A DNA stretch of 64,000 nt, taken from NCBI GenBank assembly GCA_016794345.1, contig JAEUKE010000089.1:1-64000 (forward strand), read 5' to 3'. The DNA is from Myxococcales bacterium. Lineage in GTDB: Bacteria; Myxococcota_A; Polyangia; Polyangiales; Polyangiaceae. Numbering within the stretch: the first letter of the stretch is position 1; each line of letters begins with the position of its first letter. Made by a program: the position numbers and the translations under genes. The notes beneath the pieces were generated by a model. The model did not search any database. It was not told the DNA's origin and saw only the letters and a program-made list of their open reading frames with translations. Shown here piece by piece: positions 58,793 through 64,000 of this stretch.

Positions 58793-59710
58793 CTACTTGA
58801 CGCTCTTGCAGGCGTCTTCCGAGTCCTTCTTGAGCACCTCGAAGTAGGCCGCCGGCAAGCCCTCGTCGATGACGGCCTTGGCCTTGCCGCAGGCGATCGC
58901 ACACTCCGAGCTGTTGGGCTTCTTCTTGCAGACCTCGCCCAGCTCCGACCGGGCGGTCTCGGCCGTGCGCAGGCGCTTGCAGTGGGACGCCATGCCCATC
59001 TTGCGCGTCACCGCCACGAGGCGGATCGGCTCGTCCGCGTTTTCGTATTGTTGCGCGGCGGCGTCGGCCTCGGCCTCGGCCTTGCCACACGCCTTGTCGA
59101 GGTCGTCGAACGTGGCCTTCGGATCGGAGCGCTTGGCGCGGTACGCGGTCTCGTCCGGGCCGGGGCCGCGCGCGTTCACGAGGTGTTTGGTCGTCGCCTC
59201 GGCTTCCTTCGTGATGGCCTCCTTGCCGACCCGCGGAAGCTTGCTGCCCGCGCCGGCCGCCGTCGCGTCGGCCTGAGCCTTGCCCAGCGCCTCGTCGAGC
59301 GCGGTGATCGACTTGAGGCAACCCTGGATCTGCGGATCCTCCTTGGCGTCGGCGCACGCGGCCGAGACCGCGTCGAGCGCGGTCTCGATCCCGGCGGTGA
59401 CGGAGGAGCCGGCCTTCTTGAGCGCCTGGCGAGCCGCGGTGGCCTCGTGGCGCACCTCGTTGGCGGCGGCGGTCGCCGCGCGCACGTCGCTCTGGCGGTT
59501 CGCCGGGGCGTAAGGGTCCTTCGTGTCGGGAAGGACGATGTGGGGCTGGAAGGCCGAGATCTTCCCGATCGACGGACCGAGGACCGCGATGGCGTCGTCG
59601 ATCTGCTTCTTCTTGGCGGCGGCGTCGGCGGCAGGGTCGGCCTTCGGGCCGCAGGCGACGAGGAGGCCGAGGAGAGGGAGGGTGAGCGAGAAGAACGAGG
59701 CGGTTCGCAT
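58793..59710 (-). CDS. Helical lipoprotein of unknown function
   Basis: A 305-residue predicted lipoprotein; signal peptide ends LLVAC with Gly at +2. The mature part is rich in Ala, Lys, Asp and Glu and almost all helical (RQALKKAGSSVTAGIETALD), with several Cys (AACADAKEDPQIQGC, HCKRL, EVCKKKPNSSECAIACGKA). I recognise no family. It follows the orphan-domain lipoprotein gene by six bases and must be cotranscribed with it, so it may be part of the same envelope complex divergent from the ABC exporter. Confidence 0.8.
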   Translation of the reverse strand: MRTASFFSLTLPLLGLLVACGPKADPAADAAAKKKQIDDAIAVLGPSIGKISAFQPHIVLPDTKDPYAPANRQSDVRAATAAANEVRHEATAARQALKKAGSSVTAGIETALDAVSAACADAKEDPQIQGCLKSITALDEALGKAQADATAAGAGSKLPRVGKEAITKEAEATTKHLVNARGPGPDETAYRAKRSDPKATFDDLDKACGKAEAEADAAAQQYENADEPIRLVAVTRKMGMASHCKRLRTAETARSELGEVCKKKPNSSECAIACGKAKAVIDEGLPAAYFEVLKKDSEDACKSVK

Positions 59711-59716
59711 GGGTTC

Positions 59717-60619
59717 CTACTTCGAGGCGCAGATGGCTTCGAGCGTGGGGCGGAGCGAGTTGAGGCCGGCGAGGCTCTGGTCGAGGGTGAGGTAGTTGAC
59801 CATCGGGATGCCGGCGAGCGCTTCCTGGAGCTTGAGCACGCCAGCTGCGCGCTCGCCCGGCTTGTACCAGATGCGGACGCTCGACCAGAAGCCGGGCTGG
59901 GCGAGGCCGATCGTGCGGATGTCGTCGGCGTCCATCAGGGCGAGCCCAGCCTCGTTGTCGATCACCGGCTCGCCCGGGAAATCCAGCAGGCCGACCACCT
60001 TGGCCTGGCGGACGGAGGGAGCGAGCCCGACCGTCGCCGCGTTCGGCATGGCCGCGACCGTGATCTCGTCCCCCTTGTCTGCGTGGAGATACTCCGCGAG
60101 CTTCTTGCCGAGGGCGATCTCCGGCTTGGTCGAGGCCTCCGGCAGGCGACCCGCCGTGAGGTAACGTTCGAGGTCCTTCCGGCGGCTCGGCGCCTTCGGG
60201 GTGCTGCTGACGCTCGTGGTGTAGAGCTCCTGCCGGCCACGCACGAGGATGGCCGAGAGCACGACCGCGCCCTCCGCCGACTCCGCGCCGCCCACCTTCT
60301 GCACGGCGTCGACGATCCGATCCGCGTCGGCCAGCGCCACGCCGGGCCGGCTGAGCTCGACGTCTCCGAACAAGCTCCGCGTTCCCTCCGTCGCCTCGAC
60401 GAACGAGCCGAGCGCGTCACAGAGCCCGGGCGTCTTGGCAGGCGCTGTCTTTGCGCCGCTCGCGCCTTCGTCACACTTCGGACACGGATCGCACTCCTCC
60501 GCTTTGGCCTTCGTCGCGGGCTTGTCTTTGAGCGCGTCGCAGGCGAGGCCGCTCGCCGCGAGGAAGATCATCGCCGCCGAAAGCCAACTCTGCACGCGCC
60601 GCTGTGTACAGGCGCCCAC
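59717..60619 (-). CDS. Lipoprotein resembling a detached MacB/LolE periplasmic domain
   Basis: A 300-residue predicted lipoprotein. GTG 60619 gives an Arg-Arg-containing signal peptide with lipobox SGLAC; GTG 60595 is an alternative. Asp at +2 is a Lol-avoidance residue in enterobacteria. After a Cys-Lys linker (CDPCPKC), residues about 110-300 follow the layout of the periplasmic core domain of FtsX-type permeases: PEIALGKKLAEYL, DKGDEITVA, QAKVVGLLDFPG, NEAGLALMDADDI, WSSVRIWYKPGE and NYLTLDQSLAGLNSL. Compare [28 protein letters not shown] and [13 protein letters not shown] in the permease encoded at 62778-63956. No permease helices are present. The assignment is by pattern. Confidence 0.75.
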   Translation of the reverse strand: MGACTQRRVQSWLSAAMIFLAASGLACDALKDKPATKAKAEECDPCPKCDEGASGAKTAPAKTPGLCDALGSFVEATEGTRSLFGDVELSRPGVALADADRIVDAVQKVGGAESAEGAVVLSAILVRGRQELYTTSVSSTPKAPSRRKDLERYLTAGRLPEASTKPEIALGKKLAEYLHADKGDEITVAAMPNAATVGLAPSVRQAKVVGLLDFPGEPVIDNEAGLALMDADDIRTIGLAQPGFWSSVRIWYKPGERAAGVLKLQEALAGIPMVNYLTLDQSLAGLNSLRPTLEAICASK

Positions 60620-60817
60620 GCTCGGCCACAAGCTGGTCGGCCTTGCCGTGACCCAGCGCAGCTTTACAATCGAGGCCGCTCCCGTCGTGGCGCCAGCGTT
60701 CCAGGGCGAAAGAAACAAGCTGGTTCCGCGGGTCTGGGTGGGACGTTTCGTGTCCGCTCGTTCGGCGGTCAGGCCTTCCTGCTCTCGTGCGTCCGAGGTA
60801 ACCCCGCTCCGAGGGTC

Positions 60818-62038
60818 ATGTCAGACAAGCTCAGCTCCGACCTCGCCTCGCTGCGAATCGACCGTTCGGCGCCGAAGGGCCCGAACCGCGTCTTACGTGG
60901 CTCGATCGCGCTGGCGCTCGTCGGGGCGCTGGGGTGGGCCGGCTTCGTCTACGGCAAGCCTTACGTGGAGTCGCAGGTCTTCAAGGCGGAGGTCTCGGTC
61001 ACCGAGATCGCGTCGGTCTCGCCCGCGCAGGCCTCGGTCGACCTCACCGCCACCGGCTATGTCGTCCCCCAATCGACGGCCAAGGTCGGCGCGAAGATCG
61101 TCGGTCGCATCGTGAAGGCGAACGTCAAGGAGGGTCAGCTGGTCAAGGCAGGAGACGTGCTCTTCGAGCTCGATCCGGACGATCAGAAAGCCGCGGTGCA
61201 GAGCGCGCAGGCGCGTGTGGCCGCCGCCTCGGCGAAGGTCGCGACCGCCAAGGCCCAATACGCCGAGACGGAGCTCGAGCACAAACGCCAGCTGAAGCTG
61301 GTGGAGGCCGGCGCGGTCGGCCGCGCCACGCTCGACGATCTCGAGTCGCGCCGCAAATCGCTCGAGGCCGGCATCAAGGCCGCCGAGGCGGAGGTCTACG
61401 CCGCCCACGCGGAGGTGCAGAGCCTCAGCACCGGCCTGAAGAACCTGAAGATCGTCGCCGCGATCGACGGCACGGCGGTGACCAAGCCGGCCAACCTGGG
61501 CGACATCGCCAGCCCGGACGAGCCGTTGGTCGAGCTCGCGGATTTCTCCACGCTCCTCGTCGAGGTGGACGTGCCGGAGGCGCGCCTCGGAATGGTGAAG
61601 CAGGGCGGTCCGTGTGAGGTCGTGCTCGACTCGTTCGGCTCGGAGCGCTTCCCGGGCGAGGTCGTGACCATCGCCCCGCGCCTCAACCGATCCAAGGCGA
61701 CCGGTACGGTCAAGGTGAAGCTGACGAAGGCGCCCGAGACCCTGCGCCCCGAGATGAGCGCGCGGGTCAGCTTCCTGGCCAAGGCCCTCGACGAAGCGCA
61801 GCTGAAGGAGGCGCCCAAGACCATCGTTCCGGGCGCCGCGCTCGTCGATCACGCCGGAGGCAAGGCGGTCTGGGTGGTGGACGAGGGCAAGCTGCGCCTC
61901 GTCCCGATCCAGGTGGGCGCCGCATTCGGCAGCGGCTTCGTGGTCGAGAGCGGGCCGCCGCCCGGAACACGTGTCGTGAAAGACCCTGGGAAGGGCCTCG
62001 CGGAAGGCCAGGCCGTGAAGGAGAAGACCCCGTCATGA
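60818..62038 (+). CDS. MacA/HlyD-type periplasmic adaptor
   Basis: A 406-residue membrane-fusion protein. An N-terminal anchor (about 25-46) is followed by the biotinyl-lipoyl half-motifs ([20 protein letters not shown] and [19 protein letters not shown]) flanking a coiled hairpin (about 125-215). A beta-barrel domain ([15 protein letters not shown]) and a membrane-proximal domain complete it. It links an inner-membrane ABC exporter to the outer membrane. The ATG follows GAGGG; the long upstream frame is a shadow. Its stop overlaps the ATPase start (ATGA), so all four exporter genes are coupled. Confidence 0.93.
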   Translation: MSDKLSSDLASLRIDRSAPKGPNRVLRGSIALALVGALGWAGFVYGKPYVESQVFKAEVSVTEIASVSPAQASVDLTATGYVVPQSTAKVGAKIVGRIVKANVKEGQLVKAGDVLFELDPDDQKAAVQSAQARVAAASAKVATAKAQYAETELEHKRQLKLVEAGAVGRATLDDLESRRKSLEAGIKAAEAEVYAAHAEVQSLSTGLKNLKIVAAIDGTAVTKPANLGDIASPDEPLVELADFSTLLVEVDVPEARLGMVKQGGPCEVVLDSFGSERFPGEVVTIAPRLNRSKATGTVKVKLTKAPETLRPEMSARVSFLAKALDEAQLKEAPKTIVPGAALVDHAGGKAVWVVDEGKLRLVPIQVGAAFGSGFVVESGPPPGTRVVKDPGKGLAEGQAVKEKTPS

Positions 62039-62781
62039 GCGAAGCGACCGAAGACCTGCAGTCGAAGTCCGACGCCGCGCCCTACCGCGAGCGCAAGGGC
62101 GAGAGGAAAGACGTGCTCATCAAGCTCCGGAGCCTGGTGAAGGAATACGAGCGCGGCGGCGAGCGCATCCGCGTCTTGCAGGCGCTCGACCTGGACGTCG
62201 CGCGTGGATCGTTCGAGGCGCTGATGGGGCCGAGCGGCAGCGGCAAGACGACCCTCCTGAACCTCATCGCGGGGCTCGACCGGCCCACGGGCGGTTCCAT
62301 CGAGATCGACGGCAAGCGCATCGACGGCATGAGCGAGGGGCAGCTCGCCAGTTGGAGGTCCAACTGTGTGGGCTTCATCTTCCAGAGCTACAACCTGCTG
62401 CCCGTGCTCACAGCGGTCGAAAACGTGGAGCTGCCGCTCTTGCTCACGCCGGTACCCTCGAGCGAGCGTCGCAAGCGCGCGCAGACGGCCCTGCGCGTGG
62501 TCGGCCTGGAGGACCGCATGACCCACTACCCGCGCCAGCTCTCGGGCGGCCAGGAGCAGCGCGTGGCCATCGCGCGGGCCATCGTCAACGACCCCATCCT
62601 CATCGTGGCGGACGAGCCCACGGGCGATCTCGACCGGCAGAGCGCGGACGACATCCTCACGCTGCTCGAGACGCTGAACCGGGAGATGGGCAAGACCATC
62701 ATGATGGTCACCCACGATCCGGCCGCAGCGGAGCGCGCCGCCATCACCCATCACCTCGACAAGGGGAGGCTCCGGCTGTGA
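62035..62781 (+). CDS. MacB/LolD-type ABC transporter ATPase
   Basis: A 248-residue ATPase. Walker A is GPSGSGKTT (65-73), the Q-loop is [10 protein letters not shown], the signature is [14 protein letters not shown] (169-182), Walker B is [13 protein letters not shown] and the switch His is in MMVTHDP. The DEPTGDLD and TVEN-like features are those of the LolD/MacB/FtsE group, which drives mechanotransmission permeases rather than a transport channel. The first about 25 residues are a charged extension. Starts by ATGA overlap and ends by GTGA overlap with the permease gene. Confidence 0.95.
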   Translation: MSEATEDLQSKSDAAPYRERKGERKDVLIKLRSLVKEYERGGERIRVLQALDLDVARGSFEALMGPSGSGKTTLLNLIAGLDRPTGGSIEIDGKRIDGMSEGQLASWRSNCVGFIFQSYNLLPVLTAVENVELPLLLTPVPSSERRKRAQTALRVVGLEDRMTHYPRQLSGGQEQRVAIARAIVNDPILIVADEPTGDLDRQSADDILTLLETLNREMGKTIMMVTHDPAAAERAAITHHLDKGRLRL

Positions 62782-63956
62782 CGCTCGTCGGGCTCGCCGC
62801 GAGGAACCTCCTGCGGAACAAGGTGCGCACCGGCCTCACGGTGCTGGGCGTGGCGATCGCGGTCGTCACGTTCATCCTCATCCGCACCGTCGTCGCCGCG
62901 TGGACGCAAGCGGCGGACTTCGCCGCCAAGGACCGCGTGGTCATCCGCCACAAGGTGACGTTCATCCAGCCGCTGCCGCGCAAGTACGTCGACATCGTCA
63001 GGCAGACGCCGGGCATCAAAGACGCCTCCTGGGCGAACTGGTTCGGCGGCAAAGACCCGAACCACGAGAACGAGTTCTTCGCGGCGTTTGCTGTCGACGC
63101 GAAGACCTACTTCCAGGTGGTGCCGGAGCTCATCGTGCCGAGCGACCAGCTCACCGCCTTCCAGGAAGACAAGACGGGCGCCGTGGTTGGAGACGTCATC
63201 GCCCAGAAGCTCGGCTGGAAGATCGGCGACAAGGTCACGCTCGAGAGCGGCATCTACCCGAACCCGCCCGACAAGCCGTGGACGTTCACGGTCCGCGCCA
63301 TCTACACGGCGACGGCGCGCAACGTCGATAGGTCGAGCTTCATCTTCCAGTGGGACTACCTGAACGACGAGATGCCCGAGACTCGCAAGGACGAGGTCGG
63401 CTGGATCATGAGCCGCGTGAACGACCCCACGCGCACGGCCGACGTCGGCGTCGCCATCGACAAGGTCTTCGCCGAGCAGGACATCCAGACCATCAGCCAG
63501 GACGAGGCCACGTTCCAGCAGTCGTTCCTGGCGGGGTTCTCCGCCATCCTCGACGCCCTCGACATCGTCTCACTCGTCATCCTCATCATCATGACGCTCG
63601 TGCTCGGCAACACCATCGCCATGGGCGTGCGCGAGCGCACGAGCGAGTTCGCGACCATGCGCGCGATCGGCTTCTTGCCGAAACACGTCACGTTCTTCAT
63701 CCTCGGGGAGGCGGCGTTCCTCGGCGCCATCGGCGGCGCGCTGGGCCTGGTCATCGCGTTCCCGTTCGTGCAGGGCGGGCTCGGGCGTTGGCTGGAGGAG
63801 AACATGGGGGCGTTTTTCCCCTTCTTCCGCATCCCCATCCTCATCGCCGTCCTCGCCTTCGTCTTCGCGCTCGCGCTCGGCGTCCTCGCGGCGCTCATCC
63901 CGGCGCGGGGCGCCTCCCGTATCAAGGTGACCGAAGCCCTCCGGAGGATCGCCTGA
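62778..63956 (+). CDS. MacB/FtsX-type ABC permease
   Basis: A 392-residue permease. One N-terminal helix ([20 protein letters not shown]), a periplasmic core domain (about 45-270) and three C-terminal helices (about 262-290, 310-345, 352-385) give the FtsX topology. The coupling segment [17 protein letters not shown] before the second helix is typical of the LolC/MacB family. GTG start overlaps the ATPase stop; the stop overlaps the next permease's ATG. It lacks a fused ATPase, unlike E. coli MacB. Confidence 0.93.
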   Translation: MTLVGLAARNLLRNKVRTGLTVLGVAIAVVTFILIRTVVAAWTQAADFAAKDRVVIRHKVTFIQPLPRKYVDIVRQTPGIKDASWANWFGGKDPNHENEFFAAFAVDAKTYFQVVPELIVPSDQLTAFQEDKTGAVVGDVIAQKLGWKIGDKVTLESGIYPNPPDKPWTFTVRAIYTATARNVDRSSFIFQWDYLNDEMPETRKDEVGWIMSRVNDPTRTADVGVAIDKVFAEQDIQTISQDEATFQQSFLAGFSAILDALDIVSLVILIIMTLVLGNTIAMGVRERTSEFATMRAIGFLPKHVTFFILGEAAFLGAIGGALGLVIAFPFVQGGLGRWLEENMGAFFPFFRIPILIAVLAFVFALALGVLAALIPARGASRIKVTEALRRIA

Positions 63957-64000
63957 TGAGCATGATCCCCTTGAAGTACAACCTGCGCAGCCTGCTGGTC
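63956..64000 (+). CDS. Second ABC permease, 5' end only
   Basis: An ATG sharing one base with the previous stop (TGATG) opens 15 codons to the window edge. The residues [15 protein letters not shown] match the usual start of FtsX-family permeases (xLKYNLRSLxxRxxR). Cotranscribed with the exporter genes. Two permeases with one ATPase suggest a LolCDE-like heterodimer. Confidence 0.7.
   Translation, partial: MSMIPLKYNLRSLLV

Noticed and set aside
1..64000. Horizontally acquired island
   Set aside because: By eye, base composition and codon use are even throughout, with no integrase, transposase or direct-repeat borders; the tRNA-Leu shows no downstream partial copy in the window.

Overview
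This window is very G+C-rich, gene-dense chromosomal DNA from a bacterium that looks like a myxobacterium of the Polyangiales/Sorangium-Sandaracinus-Labilithrix kind (phylum Myxococcota). The placement is an inference. It rests on Hanks-type Ser/Thr kinases with proline-rich linkers, PEGA-domain proteins, an AgmX/PglI-type C-terminal domain, several hybrid histidine kinases, a 2,400-residue TPR protein, and at least 14 predicted lipoproteins, several with Gly-, Ser- or Thr-rich linkers after the lipobox. I see no insertion sequence, prophage, plasmid origin or CRISPR array. The window reads as ordinary chromosome with a few unusual modules.

Layout. 1-5.8 kb: a Cys-rich lipoprotein, a zinc-ribbon/TPR membrane protein and a lipoprotein form of signal peptide peptidase SppA. 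5.9-13.2 kb: one giant TPR protein. 13.4-18.1 kb: two translationally coupled lipoproteins, a soluble histidine kinase-receiver protein and an AgmX/PglI-domain lipoprotein. 18.2-24.8 kb: a signalling block with a PAS hybrid kinase, a Ser/Thr kinase and a classical membrane kinase/OmpR regulator pair. 24.8-30.7 kb: argJ, a SNF2-type helicase and a GAF-PAS hybrid kinase. 30.7-30.9 kb: tRNA-Leu(GAG) with its own promoter and a textbook terminator. 30.9-38.3 kb: a lamin-tail lipoprotein, a PEGA/beta-barrel protein and an operon encoding Ser/Thr kinase, PEGA protein and a von Willebrand-like lipoprotein. 38.4-46.5 kb: urate catabolism. 46.5-55.3 kb: a four-repeat Cys-rich lipoprotein, a stand-alone receiver, a shortened protoporphyrinogen-oxidase-like flavoprotein, another hybrid kinase, an XRE-cupin regulator with a thioesterase, a papain-like lipoprotein and a cytochrome c/copper monooxygenase fusion. 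55.3-58.7 kb: a structured intergenic repeat, a methyltransferase, an SDR enzyme and a gingipain-like lipoprotein. 58.8-64 kb: two lipoproteins divergent from a MacAB-type ABC exporter that runs off the right edge.

How genes work together. The purine block encodes urate to 5-hydroxyisourate (PuuD), its hydrolysis (HIUase), OHCU decarboxylation plus allantoicase in one fused protein, and allantoinase. Together they can take urate to ureidoglycolate and urea. A convergent DUF6986 aldolase-like gene sits beside it. The kinase/PEGA/von Willebrand operon looks like a signalling-plus-envelope unit. The strongest candidate for something undescribed is at the right end. There a lipoprotein resembles the detached periplasmic domain of a MacB/LolE permease, carries Asp at +2 after the lipid-modified Cys, and is divergent from a complete adaptor-ATPase-permease set. 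A second recurring signal is a -10-like TAnnnT hexamer only about 6-18 bases before many start codons, usually without a ribosome binding site, which suggests widespread leaderless or very short-leader transcripts.

The only gene-free stretch longer than 300 bases is 55277-55595. It holds a 100-bp inverted-repeat element and a likely promoter.
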